In this document: in pieces, positions 41,271 to 50,213 of the stretch
How the letters are laid out: every line of letters starts with the position of its first letter
Position numbering within the stretch: position 1 is the stretch's first letter
DNA from: JAICKM01 sp050998805
GTDB lineage: Bacteria > Chloroflexota > Chloroflexia > QHBQ01 > JAICKM01
DNA: 64,000 bases
Direction of reading: 5' to 3'
Assembly: GCA_050998805.1 (NCBI GenBank)
Contig: JBPCPV010000018.1
Span: 1 to 64,000, forward strand
Notes under the pieces: generated by a model
What the model was told of the DNA's origin: nothing
Databases searched by the model: none
What the model saw: only the letters and a program-made list of their open reading frames with translations
Program-made: the position numbers and the translations under genes

Positions 41271-42788
41271 ATGGCAACTCCGGCCGGCCCGCCCCCAGAA
41301 GGCGATACCGCCCGGCGGGCCGCACGCAACATGGCGGGGCCGTTCGCGGCGCAGCTTGTCGGGCGGGCCTTATCCATCGTCTATTACTCCGCGCAGGCGA
41401 AGTTGCTGGCGCAGGGCGAACTCGGCCAGTATATCTTCGCCTCGCTGGTTTGGCTCTACGCGAACACGATCACCGACTGGGGGCTGGGCACCTGGCTGAC
41501 GCGGGAGATCGCCGCCCACCGCCACGACCCCGACGGTCGGCGGACGACGGCCCAACTCTTCGCCGAGGGTCTCGGCGTGAGGCTGGCGCTGGCTGCCCTC
41601 GCGCTGTTGCCGCTGCTCGCGCTCACGGTGCCAGGCCCCGCCTATTCCTTCGCACGTATCTCTCCCGACGGCGCGACTGCGATCATGCTGCTGGGGCTGT
41701 CACTGCTGCCGGGCGCGTTTTCGAGCGCGGTCACGGCTCTGTACAACGCTCACGAGCGGCTCTCGCTGCCAGCGGGGATCGCCGTGGTTACTGCGGCGGC
41801 GAACGCCGTGCTGGGTGTCGCCGCGATGCTTCTCGGCTGGGGCGCGCCGGGGCTGGCGGGGGCCGCGCTGCTCACCACCTGCGTCACAGCCTCTATCTTC
41901 TATCGGCTGCTCAGGCGCGACTTCTTCCCTCCACGGGTCGAATGGAAGCCCAGCGCGACGCGGCAGATGCTGGTAGCCGGGTTCCCACTGATGCTCAACG
42001 GGCTGCTGATCGTGATCTTCTTCCGGTTCGACCAGCCGATTATCAAGCACTTCTGGGGCGACCGACAGGTGGCGATCTACGAGACGGCCTACAAGGTGAT
42101 CAACGTCACGCAGATAATCCCGCCGAGCGTGGTACTGGCGCTCTTCCCGCTGATGGCGAGGGCGGCGCTGGAGGACCGGGCGGCGCTGGTGCGGCAGTAC
42201 AGGCTCGCGGTGAAGCTGCTGCTGCTGATCGGGCTGCCGCTGGTCGTCGGCACCGTGGCCCTCGCCGAGCCGGTGATCACGGCGATCACGCTCGGCAAGG
42301 CAGGCTACCTGCCCTACTCGGCGTATGCGCTGGCGATCCTGATCCTCTATCTGCCGATCAGCTTCATCAACGGGGTGACGCAGTACGTGCTGATCGCGCT
42401 CCACCGGCAGAGCCGGATCACCTGGGCGATTGGGGCAACGGCGCTGTTCAACATCGGGGCGAACTGGCTGCTTGTGCCGATCTGGGGCATCTATGCGGCG
42501 GCGCTCGTGACGGTTCTCTCGGAGGTCGTGCTGCTGGTGCCGTTCCTGCTCTGGGCCGCGCGCGAACTCGGCGCGGATGCTGTCCGGCCAGGCAGGTCGG
42601 GCGTGGCGCTGGCGCTGGCTGGAGCAGTGATGTGCATCGTGGCGGCTGCGGCGGTGGGGCAAGGCTTCAGCGGCTTCGTCGCGCTCCTCGCAGGTTGGCT
42701 CAGTTACCTCGGCTGCGTGGTCGGGCTGCGCGCTGTCGGGCCGGTAGAGTGGAGCATGATGAGGCGCGCCGTGGGCCGTAAAGTTTAG
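41271..42788 (+). CDS. Wzx-type polysaccharide/lipid-linked oligosaccharide flippase
   Basis: A 505-residue MOP-superfamily membrane protein with about 14 spans. The N-terminal ARNMAGPFAAQLVGRALSIVYY and LGQYIFASLVWLYANTITDWGL resemble polysaccharide-biosynthesis flippases, and RFDQPIIKHFWGDRQVAIYETAYK is the conserved mid-region. It would move polyprenyl-linked glycans across the membrane. ATG 41271 (weak AAGTAGG site) is preferred to a longer frame that would overlap the previous gene. It is the last gene of the envelope cluster. Confidence 0.87.
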   Translation: MATPAGPPPEGDTARRAARNMAGPFAAQLVGRALSIVYYSAQAKLLAQGELGQYIFASLVWLYANTITDWGLGTWLTREIAAHRHDPDGRRTTAQLFAEGLGVRLALAALALLPLLALTVPGPAYSFARISPDGATAIMLLGLSLLPGAFSSAVTALYNAHERLSLPAGIAVVTAAANAVLGVAAMLLGWGAPGLAGAALLTTCVTASIFYRLLRRDFFPPRVEWKPSATRQMLVAGFPLMLNGLLIVIFFRFDQPIIKHFWGDRQVAIYETAYKVINVTQIIPPSVVLALFPLMARAALEDRAALVRQYRLAVKLLLLIGLPLVVGTVALAEPVITAITLGKAGYLPYSAYALAILILYLPISFINGVTQYVLIALHRQSRITWAIGATALFNIGANWLLVPIWGIYAAALVTVLSEVVLLVPFLLWAARELGADAVRPGRSGVALALAGAVMCIVAAAAVGQGFSGFVALLAGWLSYLGCVVGLRAVGPVEWSMMRRAVGRKV

Positions 42789-42807
42789 CTCCCCATCCGC
42801 CGTCACT

Positions 42808-43878
42808 CTAGCCGCCTGGCACGGCGATGAGTCCGACAATGCCGAGGATGTAGAGGATCAGCACCAAAAGCGAGTCGAGACCCATGCGCCAGAAGAGGCG
42901 CTCGGAGCGAAAGACCAGGCCCCAGATATAGACGGCGGTGAGCAAGATGCCTAGCCCGGTTAGGTAGAGGTCAGCCGGCTGTGCTTGGGTGAGGACGGGG
43001 CTGCCCGATAGGAGACCGGCGACCAGGAACAAGACCGGCAGGAAGGCGTTACCGCCGAAGATGTCGCTGATGGCGAGCGTGTCGTCCTTGATCTTGACCG
43101 CCTCCAGCCCCGTCGAAAGCTCCGGCAAGGCGGTGGACGCGGCGAGGAAGGTAGCGCCGAACAGCGCGCCGGTCATGCCGATCTGTTGGGCGATGCCGTC
43201 TCCGGCCTGCTCGATCACGATGCCGGCCGCCAGTGTGGCGATCGCGGCCGCCGCGAAGATAAACAGCGTGCGTCCAGTGTTCGTCTTCTTGTCTCCACCC
43301 TGGTCATCGTCGGAGTCATCGCCCTGATCATCGTTGCCATCCTGACCCGCTCCCTGCCCTGGATCTTGTGTTCGCCAGGGCAGGCCCCGGCGGGCGCGGT
43401 TCAAGAGCCACAGCCCGACTACCCAGGTCAGCAAGATACTCGCTTCGCCCGGCCCTACGCCGCCGAGGGCAAACGACGGCGATAACTGCTTGCTCATAAC
43501 GACGAGCACGAGTACGACTATCACCAGGCTGGCCTCGAGCACTGGCATGAGGGACTTGACCAGCGAGGTCAGTGGGCGAGAGCTTTGGGTGAACGGGTCG
43601 AGCACCGCCAGCACGACTGTCTGAATGGCGATGCCGCCGAGGATGTTTCCGACCGCGACTGGGATCTGGTTAGTGAAAGCCGCGGCCACCGTAATGGCGA
43701 TCTCCGGCAGGTTCGTCACAATCGCCAGGATCAGCAGTCCGCCGAGCGCCTGACCCAAATGGAACCGCTTCGAGAGTACATCGGTGGTATCCGAGAGCTT
43801 TGTCCCGGCGAGCCAGATCACGGCCGCCGACGCGAGAAAAATCGCGATGAGCGCGAACAAGGGCAGAGATTGAAACAT
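42808..43878 (-). CDS. Sodium/calcium exchanger family cation transporter
   Basis: 356 residues with about ten spans. The two alpha repeats are clear: ILAIVTNLPEIAITVAAAF and FLAASTALPELSTGLEAV, each with the ion-binding Glu, followed by GNILGG and DIFGGNAF. A strongly acidic cytoplasmic loop (GNDDQGDDSDDDQGGD) between them could bind Ca2+. The ATG overlaps the upstream GH1 stop by one base (TGATG), so the two are translationally coupled. Confidence 0.9.
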   Translation of the reverse strand: MFQSLPLFALIAIFLASAAVIWLAGTKLSDTTDVLSKRFHLGQALGGLLILAIVTNLPEIAITVAAAFTNQIPVAVGNILGGIAIQTVVLAVLDPFTQSSRPLTSLVKSLMPVLEASLVIVVLVLVVMSKQLSPSFALGGVGPGEASILLTWVVGLWLLNRARRGLPWRTQDPGQGAGQDGNDDQGDDSDDDQGGDKKTNTGRTLFIFAAAAIATLAAGIVIEQAGDGIAQQIGMTGALFGATFLAASTALPELSTGLEAVKIKDDTLAISDIFGGNAFLPVLFLVAGLLSGSPVLTQAQPADLYLTGLGILLTAVYIWGLVFRSERLFWRMGLDSLLVLILYILGIVGLIAVPGG

Positions 43879-45215
43879 CAGCTTGCCGCCAGGAGCCGTT
43901 GATACCAGCGCCCGCTCGCCTTCCAGAAGCGGCGGCCTGTCGGGTAGTCAACGTAGAGGAGGCCGAAGCGTTGGCTGTAGCCTTTGTCCCACTCGAAGTT
44001 GTCCATGAGCGACCAGACGAAGTAGCCGCGCAATGGCACGCCAGCAGCCACGGCCTGAGCTGCCGCCGCGAAGTGGGCTTCGAGGTATGCCTGCCTGCGG
44101 GGATCATACACCGTTCCGTCGGGGCTGAGTTCGTCGGGGAAGGCTGCGCCGTTTTCGGTCACGTAGTAGGCGGGTGCCGGGTAGTCGCGGTTGACGCGCT
44201 CGAGGAGGACGCGCAGGCCGTCGGGGTAGACCTCCCAATCCATTGTCGTGTACTCGCCGGGCGGGTGCTCCGTCGCCACGCCGCCCGGATCCCCGGCGGG
44301 GTCGGCGCGGACGAGCGCGCGGGTGTAGTAGTTGACGCCGAGGAAATCGAGCGGGGCCGAGATCAGTTCGAGGTCTCCGCTCTTCACTGGGAGGCCGATG
44401 CTCCCGAAGACCTCCGAGAGGTGGTCGGGATAACGGCCCTCGAAGAGCGGGTCGAGGAAGAGGCGGTTTGCGAAGAGATCCTGGCGGCTGGCGGCGGCGA
44501 GGTCTGCTGCCGAGTCGGTCGCCGGATAGACCGGCTGGAGGTTGAGCGTGATGCCGACTCCGGCACCGGAGACTGCGGCCCGGATGGCAGGCACCGCGAG
44601 GCCGTGCGAGAGCAGCAGGTGGTGGGCAACAGCGAGCGCGGTTGCCGCATCGCGGAGGCCGGGCGCGTGCTCGCCCCAGAGGTTGCCGACGAAGGCCGCC
44701 ACCCAGGGTTCGTTGTGGGTGATCCAGGCCGAGACGCGGTCACCGAGGAATCGGGCGACGAGATCCGCGTAGTCGGCGAAGGCGGACGCGGTGTCACGGT
44801 TCGCCCAGCCGCCCTTATCTTGAAGCGCCTGGGGCAGATCCCAATGGTAGAGCGTGACAAATGGGCGGATACCGGCGGCGAGCAGGCCATCGGTCAGCCT
44901 GTCGTAGAAATCGAGACCGGCTCCGTTCACCTGGCCGCGCCCGGCAGGCAGGATGCGCGGCCATGCGATGGAGTAGCGATAGGCATCGAGGCCCATCTCG
45001 CGCATCAGGCCGATGTCTTCGGCCCAGCGATGGTAGTGATCGCAGGCCACGTCTCCGGTGTCGCCGTTAAGCACGTTGCCGGGGGTGTGGCCGAAGCGGT
45101 CCCAGATGCTCTCTCCCCTGCCGTCTTCATGGACAGCGCCCTCGATCTGGTATGAAGCGGTCGCGGCCCCCCAGACGAAATCCGGCGGAATGGCGGGATA
45201 TGGACTCGGGTTCAT
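43878..45215 (-). CDS. GH1 beta-glucosidase
   Basis: A 445-residue TIM-barrel glycosidase that hydrolyses beta-glucosides and related sugars. The acid/base is Glu169 in ITHNEPW and the nucleophile is Glu354 in YVTENGAAF. The N-terminal FVWGAATASYQIEGA is diagnostic. There is no signal peptide, so it acts in the cytoplasm, probably on imported glycosides. The start follows GAGAGGAG. The length is normal for the family. Confidence 0.95.
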   Translation of the reverse strand: MNPSPYPAIPPDFVWGAATASYQIEGAVHEDGRGESIWDRFGHTPGNVLNGDTGDVACDHYHRWAEDIGLMREMGLDAYRYSIAWPRILPAGRGQVNGAGLDFYDRLTDGLLAAGIRPFVTLYHWDLPQALQDKGGWANRDTASAFADYADLVARFLGDRVSAWITHNEPWVAAFVGNLWGEHAPGLRDAATALAVAHHLLLSHGLAVPAIRAAVSGAGVGITLNLQPVYPATDSAADLAAASRQDLFANRLFLDPLFEGRYPDHLSEVFGSIGLPVKSGDLELISAPLDFLGVNYYTRALVRADPAGDPGGVATEHPPGEYTTMDWEVYPDGLRVLLERVNRDYPAPAYYVTENGAAFPDELSPDGTVYDPRRQAYLEAHFAAAAQAVAAGVPLRGYFVWSLMDNFEWDKGYSQRFGLLYVDYPTGRRFWKASGRWYQRLLAAS

Positions 45216-45250
45216 TCGGGTACTCCTCTCGGCGCGTGCTTTACCTGCTG

Positions 45251-45697
45251 CTATTGAAACTCCATCTCAAAGAAAGGATGCCCAGGGTCTGGGCACGGAT
45301 CCCCGAAGAGGCCGATGCGTTCGTAGAAAGGTACGGCGTGGGCACTCGCCTGCCACTGGAGCCAGCGGGTGCCGCGCAGCCGCACCCAGTCGGTGACGGC
45401 AAGCATGAGGAGCGTACCCGCTCCTGTGCGGCGCTGATCCTCCTCAACAAAGAGATCGTGGAGGCGGGCAGCTCTGTCGCCGCTGCGGAGGTGGGGGCCG
45501 TAATCCTGTGCCCAAGCATATCCGACCGCCAGCCCACCGGACAGCGCAACCGGCAGGAAGTGTGCAGGGTCGCCGAGGAGTCGAGCGGCACGCGCCAGAA
45601 CTGCCGCTTCGGCGTCGGTCTTACCCATCGCGCGCAGGAGGGGCCAAAGAGCGGGCAAATCGGTCTCCTGGGCCGGGCGGACGTTGAATGTGGGCAT
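45251..45697 (-). CDS. GNAT family N-acetyltransferase
   Basis: A 148-residue acetyl-CoA-dependent acyltransferase. The acetyl-CoA loop is VEEDQRRTGAGTLLM (motif R-x-x-G-x-G), preceded by the strand LHDLF and followed by WLQWQASAHAVPFYERIGL, typical of the C-terminal GNAT strand. The acceptor is unknown. It lies between the GH1 and sucD genes, all on the same strand. ATG 45697 has a weak AGGA upstream. Confidence 0.85.
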   Translation of the reverse strand: MPTFNVRPAQETDLPALWPLLRAMGKTDAEAAVLARAARLLGDPAHFLPVALSGGLAVGYAWAQDYGPHLRSGDRAARLHDLFVEEDQRRTGAGTLLMLAVTDWVRLRGTRWLQWQASAHAVPFYERIGLFGDPCPDPGHPFFEMEFQ

Positions 45698-45720
45698 TTC
45701 CTATTCACTGACCCCGTAGT

Positions 45721-46587
45721 TTACGCCTTCTTCAACAGAGCCGGGATCTCGCTGGGGGACTCGGCCACCTGGACGCCGGCGGCGCGCATCGCGGCCATCT
45801 TGCCCTCGGCTGTTCCGATCCCGCCTGAGATAATCGCGCCTGCGTGGCCCATGCGGCGGCCCGGTGGGGCCGTGCGCCCAGCGATGAAACCGACCACGGG
45901 CTTAGTCATCTCTTTGCCGATGTAATCTGCGGCGGATTCCTCGTCGGTGCCGCCGATCTCGCCGATCATCACGACGCGCCTAGTCGCGGGGTCGGCCTGG
46001 AAGAGACGGAGCACGTCGAGGAAGGAGGTGCCGATGATGGGGTCGCCGCCGATGCCGACCGCAGTGGACTGGCCGAGGCCGGCCTGCGTCAGTTCGTTGA
46101 CCACCTCGTAGGTCAGGGTGCCGGAGCGGGAGACGAGGCCGACATCCCCTGGCATGTGGATATAGCCGGGCATGATGCCGACCTTCGCCTCGCCGGGCGT
46201 GATCAGGCCGGGGCAGTTCGGGCCGATCAGTCGGCTGCCGCGCTCTTTGACGTATCTGTAGACCTTGATCATGTCAAGGACCGGGATGCGCTCTGTGATG
46301 CAGACGATCAGCGGCAGATCAGCGTCGGCGGCTTCATAGATCGCGTCGGCGGCGAAGGGCGCGGGCACGTAGATGATCGAGACGTTCGCGCCGGTCTTCT
46401 TCACCGCCTCGTCCACCGTGTCGAAGACCGGCACACCGTCCTCGGTGCTTGTGCCGCCCTTGCCGGGTGTGGTGCCGGCGACGACCTTTGTGCCGTACTC
46501 GACCATCGCGTGGGTGTGGTAGCCGCCCTCGCGGCCGGTGATGCCCTGCACAAGCAGGCGGGTATCTTTGTTGACCAGGATGCTCAT
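45721..46587 (-). CDS. sucD: Succinate-CoA ligase alpha subunit
   Basis: A 288-residue subunit binding CoA (Rossmann domain near GITGREGGYHT) and carrying the phosphorylated His248 in RMGHAGAI. With SucC it converts succinyl-CoA to succinate, making ATP or GTP in the TCA cycle. ATG 46587 overlaps the sucC stop by 4 nt. The frame is open upstream inside sucC, but that part is a shadow. Confidence 0.95.
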   Translation of the reverse strand: MSILVNKDTRLLVQGITGREGGYHTHAMVEYGTKVVAGTTPGKGGTSTEDGVPVFDTVDEAVKKTGANVSIIYVPAPFAADAIYEAADADLPLIVCITERIPVLDMIKVYRYVKERGSRLIGPNCPGLITPGEAKVGIMPGYIHMPGDVGLVSRSGTLTYEVVNELTQAGLGQSTAVGIGGDPIIGTSFLDVLRLFQADPATRRVVMIGEIGGTDEESAADYIGKEMTKPVVGFIAGRTAPPGRRMGHAGAIISGGIGTAEGKMAAMRAAGVQVAESPSEIPALLKKA

Positions 46588-47750
46588 GCGCGGACCTCCT
46601 TCGGCCCCTGAGCATCCCGCTCGTGGGCCAGCGCGACGACCTTTGCCGCCGCCTCGTCCATAGACTCCAGCGCCACAACCCCGGCATCCGCCAGGATCTT
46701 GCGGCCCTCCTCCGAATTGGTGCCTACCAGCCGGATCACTATCAGCAGGTCGGTCTGCACCGCCTTCAGCCCCGCGAGTATCCCGCGAGCAACGATGTCG
46801 CCCCGCGTGATGCCGCCGAAGATGTTGATCCAGACCGCCTTGACCTTCGGGTCGCTGAGGATCAGGCGCATCGCGGTCGTGACCTGCTGCTCGTTCGCCC
46901 CGCCGCTCACGTCGAGGAAGTTCGCCGGCTCGCCGCCGTGCAGCTTGATCGCGTCCATCGTGCCCATCGCCAGGCCCGAGCCGTTGACCATGCATCCGAT
47001 GTTGCCGTCGAGCTTCACGTAGCTCAGTCCGGCCTCGCGGGCCTGCTTTTCGACCGGCTCATCTTCGTTCGGGTCGCGCAACGCCTCAAGCCCAGGGTGG
47101 CGGTAGAGGCCGTTGTCGTCGAGGTCCATCTTGGCATCAATCGCGAGCAGCTTGTTGTCGGGGGTGCGGACCAGCGGGTTGATCTCGACCAGCGTGGCGT
47201 CGGTGTCCATGAGCGAGTCTACCACTCCACGGCAGATTTTCACGAAGTCACGGATCAGGCCGGGGGACAGCTCCATCGCAAAGCCGAGGTCGCGGGCCTG
47301 GTAATCCTGGAAGCCGACCATCGGGTCCACGGCGACGCGGTGGATCTTCTCCGGCGTCTCTTTGGCGACCTCCTCGATCTCCATGCCGCCTGCCGCGCTC
47401 GCCATGACGGTGACACCCTTGTTCGCGCGGTCGAGGATCGCGCCGAGGTAGTATTCCTGGGCGATGTCGGCTGCGTCGGCGATAAGCACCTTCTGGACAG
47501 TGATCCCCTTGATGTCCATGCCGAGGATCTGCTGGGCCTTTTCGCGGGCCTCTTCGTGGGTCTTCGCCAGCTTGACGCCGCCCGCCTTGCCCCGCCCACC
47601 GACGAGCACCTGGGCCTTGACCACGACCATCTTGCCGATCTTACGGGCAATCGCCTCGGCCTCGTCGGGCGTGGAGGCTATCTCCCCGGCGTTGACCGGG
47701 ATACCGTGCGCGGCGAGGATCTCTTTCGCCTGGTATTCGTGTATCTTCAT
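46584..47750 (-). CDS. sucC: Succinate-CoA ligase beta subunit
   Basis: A 388-residue ATP-grasp subunit. It begins MKIHEYQAKEILAAHGIPV, and VVKAQVLVGGRGKAGGVKLA binds the nucleotide. DLDDNGLYRHP, NGSGLAMGTMD and FLDVSGGA are the conserved family motifs. It is first in the sucCD operon, with an extended -10 element about 70 nt upstream. The start is preceded by AAGGAGAG. Confidence 0.96.
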   Translation of the reverse strand: MKIHEYQAKEILAAHGIPVNAGEIASTPDEAEAIARKIGKMVVVKAQVLVGGRGKAGGVKLAKTHEEAREKAQQILGMDIKGITVQKVLIADAADIAQEYYLGAILDRANKGVTVMASAAGGMEIEEVAKETPEKIHRVAVDPMVGFQDYQARDLGFAMELSPGLIRDFVKICRGVVDSLMDTDATLVEINPLVRTPDNKLLAIDAKMDLDDNGLYRHPGLEALRDPNEDEPVEKQAREAGLSYVKLDGNIGCMVNGSGLAMGTMDAIKLHGGEPANFLDVSGGANEQQVTTAMRLILSDPKVKAVWINIFGGITRGDIVARGILAGLKAVQTDLLIVIRLVGTNSEEGRKILADAGVVALESMDEAAAKVVALAHERDAQGPKEVRA

Positions 47751-47822
47751 GCGTCTCTCCTTGAGGTTGGTTACCTAGCCCGTGGCCCCTGCCTCACAGG
47801 GGAAGGGAAGAGGCTGCGCCGG

Positions 47823-47831
47823 ATTATAACA
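47823..47831 (-). promoter_or_regulatory. Extended -10 element for sucCD
   Basis: TGTTATAAT on the minus strand (47831 to 47823). The 12-mer ATATGTTATAAT is shared with the lepB promoter near 54000. No good -35 is present. The leader would be about 66 nt. Confidence 0.5.
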
Positions 47832-47864
47832 TATTTGGGAGGAACCGCCCCAACCTTCCGGCGC

Positions 47865-50213
47865 TCACCTCTGCCTCGCCAGCCACTCCGCCCCTACAAG
47901 CCCGAGCTGCACCCTGTCTTGCGGCTTGCCCTGCACCTCCTCGTGCCACTCGAAGCGCGCCCGCTCGAAGTACTGCATGATGTGAACCTTGCCGTCCGCG
48001 AGGCTCACGTCGTTGAACTCTTCGCTGATCGGCAGGCCGAAGATCGTCACTCCTCCCCGCGTTTGCCAGGCGATGAGGAACTCACCCCGCAGGCTGTGTC
48101 CGGTCTGGGGGAAGAAGCGGTAGGTCGGCGTGTTGGGCGCGGGCGTCACCGGGGCGCGGTTCACAATATGAGGCAGGCCGTGTGCGTCGTCCTCGCGCTC
48201 TTTAGCCTGCACTAGCCAACGACCCAGTGGTGCCGGCTGCACGTCGAAGGCGGTGCCGGCCTGCTCCGGGTGGTATTCGAGCAGGGCACGCTGGAAATAC
48301 TGCATCTTGCGCTGCTTGCCGTCGTCGGGGTCGGTCGCGTCTATTTCCTCGGTCAGCGGGTAGCCGAGCGTGGCGACCCCGCCGTCGTTCTGCCAGAAGC
48401 TGCGGAACGAACCGCGCAGGGTGTGTCCGGTCTCCAAAAAGTAGGTGCTGTCCGAGCTGATCGGGGCGTGGAGTAAGTCGAACATCACGAGGCCGGGCGG
48501 TGGCGTGCTGTAGAGGAACGGCTGGAACGAGACCAGCAGTCCCCGATAATCGTCCTGCTTACCGATCCAGCCGGGGTCGGCGCTGACAAGCAGTGTGGCA
48601 CCTGCGGTTTTCTGGCCGTCGAGCGTGCTGCGGCTGAACCGATCTTCCAGCACCGACCAGCCGGTTAGCCCCGACGTATAGAATATCTCCGGCGCTCCCG
48701 GCCCCACCACAACAAGCCGTTGCGCCGTCTTCCCCGGCGAGGTTGCGACTGCCTGACGCCCGGCGGCGGCGTAGCGGGCGCTCTCCGCGCCGACCACGTA
48801 CCGCTGCGTGAGCGCGTCCCAACCGCCGACTAACACAGCCAGCATCATCAGCACCGCGCCCGTGTTCCCCAGCCGGAGGAGCGCCACCCGCGTCTGCGAC
48901 CAAGCCATACGCTGGCGCGAACTGGCTGCGGCCTGTAGGCCGATGCGCCTGACGGCACCGTGCGCCGGGCGAGCGCCGCCCGCCCAGGGTTCGGGTGACG
49001 GGTCGTCGGCGGGCGCGCCGCCGGCTTTCTCTGCGTCGAGCAGTTCGGGGTCTTCTTGCCCGCGCAGCGCGGCGGCTATTCCAGCGGGGAGCGTAGCCAG
49101 CCAGTTCGCGCCGATGCCGACCAGCGCCGCCAGGGCCGGCAGCCAGGGTGCGAGCGCCGAGTCGTCAACCGCCAGCCTTGTGCCGCTCCAGAGCAGGACC
49201 AGCAGGCCGCCGAGCGCCCATAGTTGCAGCACCCAGGGCCAGGGCCGGCGCACAGATCGCCCAATGCCGGCCAACAGCAGCAACAGCCCCGCGAAGGTCA
49301 GGCCGCCGTTGACGAGACTGCCGAGCAGGAGTTCGTAGAACCCGCCCTCCCGCAGGTCACGCAGGGCCGTCCCCAGCCCGCCGCCCGCGTAGGCCGGTTC
49401 CATCTCAACCTGCACCCCGCCGACCCGCGCCAGCAGCGTCCAGAGCAGAAGCGGCGCTACGGCTATAGCGATGAAGCTGACCGGAGTGTACTTGCCGAAC
49501 GGAGCGCGTCTGCTCCAGTCCTCCACCGGCTGCCCGCTCCGTGCCTGGGGGCGGGCCATGTAAGCGAGCGGCACCAGCAAGCCGAGGTTCGCAGGGGCAA
49601 CAAGCAGCGCGAAGCCCGATATGCCGGCCGCCGCCGCGAACCAGCGCCGCTCGTGGGGCCGCCCCGCGAGCAGAGTGTCGCGCCATCGTAACGTGGCGGC
49701 GAGGGCCGCGCACGCCGTCGCCCAGCCGAGCGCGTCCGGCAGATACGCACGACCATAGTAGAGTCCTGGCGGCGAGATCGTTAGGAAGAACGCGGCATAG
49801 AGCGCAGCCCGCCCCCCGGCCAGCCTCCGCACTACGACGAACAGCAAGGCCGTCGCAGCCAGCGCCGCCAGCAGGGTGAGGACGCGCCCGATGATAGGCC
49901 CTGCTCCGAACAGCCCCGTGAAAAGCGCCGCCAGCCATGCGTAGACCGGCAGGCCCCCCGTCAGGTCGGCAGGCATCGGCCCCAACCAGGGCAGCCCCGC
50001 CTTTATGTCACCGTGCGAAGCTGCGAGCCGCCGCACGAAAGCGGCCGTTGCCGACTGCGGGCCGGAGGGGGTGTCGAGCGGGTCGGCCCAGATCAGCGGC
50101 AGCCGCAACGCCAGCCCCAGCCCCAACACTCCGAGCAGGCCCCATGTATACCGGGTCCAATGCGGAGCGCGGAGTGCGAAGTGCGGAGTGCGGAATGCGG
50201 GGCGCAGCTTCAT
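47865..50213 (-). CDS. GT-C glycosyltransferase-like protein with two C-terminal TGH/GYP repeats
   Basis: 782 residues. The first about 480 are polytopic, with a PMT/ArnT-like layout (DLTGGLPVYAWLAALF, GLYYGRAYLPDALGWA). After an extracellular stretch, two copies of an about 80-residue module follow (roughly 590-675 and 698-782): TGHTLRG or TGHSLRG, then GYPLTEE or GLPISEE, then MQYFQRALLEYHPE or MQYFERARFEWHEE. These modules recur in secreted Chloroflexota proteins and may bind wall components. The ATG overlaps the upstream gene by 4 nt. Residues 4-19 (RPAFRTPHFALRAPHW) are translated heptanucleotide repeat. Confidence 0.75.
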   Translation of the reverse strand: MKLRPAFRTPHFALRAPHWTRYTWGLLGVLGLGLALRLPLIWADPLDTPSGPQSATAAFVRRLAASHGDIKAGLPWLGPMPADLTGGLPVYAWLAALFTGLFGAGPIIGRVLTLLAALAATALLFVVVRRLAGGRAALYAAFFLTISPPGLYYGRAYLPDALGWATACAALAATLRWRDTLLAGRPHERRWFAAAAGISGFALLVAPANLGLLVPLAYMARPQARSGQPVEDWSRRAPFGKYTPVSFIAIAVAPLLLWTLLARVGGVQVEMEPAYAGGGLGTALRDLREGGFYELLLGSLVNGGLTFAGLLLLLAGIGRSVRRPWPWVLQLWALGGLLVLLWSGTRLAVDDSALAPWLPALAALVGIGANWLATLPAGIAAALRGQEDPELLDAEKAGGAPADDPSPEPWAGGARPAHGAVRRIGLQAAASSRQRMAWSQTRVALLRLGNTGAVLMMLAVLVGGWDALTQRYVVGAESARYAAAGRQAVATSPGKTAQRLVVVGPGAPEIFYTSGLTGWSVLEDRFSRSTLDGQKTAGATLLVSADPGWIGKQDDYRGLLVSFQPFLYSTPPPGLVMFDLLHAPISSDSTYFLETGHTLRGSFRSFWQNDGGVATLGYPLTEEIDATDPDDGKQRKMQYFQRALLEYHPEQAGTAFDVQPAPLGRWLVQAKEREDDAHGLPHIVNRAPVTPAPNTPTYRFFPQTGHSLRGEFLIAWQTRGGVTIFGLPISEEFNDVSLADGKVHIMQYFERARFEWHEEVQGKPQDRVQLGLVGAEWLARQR
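50160..50201. repeat. Heptanucleotide tract at the start of a translated gene
   Basis: Six 7-nt units: ATGCGGA, GCGCGGA, GTGCGAA, GTGCGGA, GTGCGGA, ATGCGGG. It encodes the N-terminal residues of the minus-strand membrane protein. Confidence 0.8.

Noticed and set aside
47776..47822. GC-rich inverted sequences upstream of sucC considered as a riboswitch
   Set aside because: Only short weak stems can be drawn and no known ligand-binding consensus is present.
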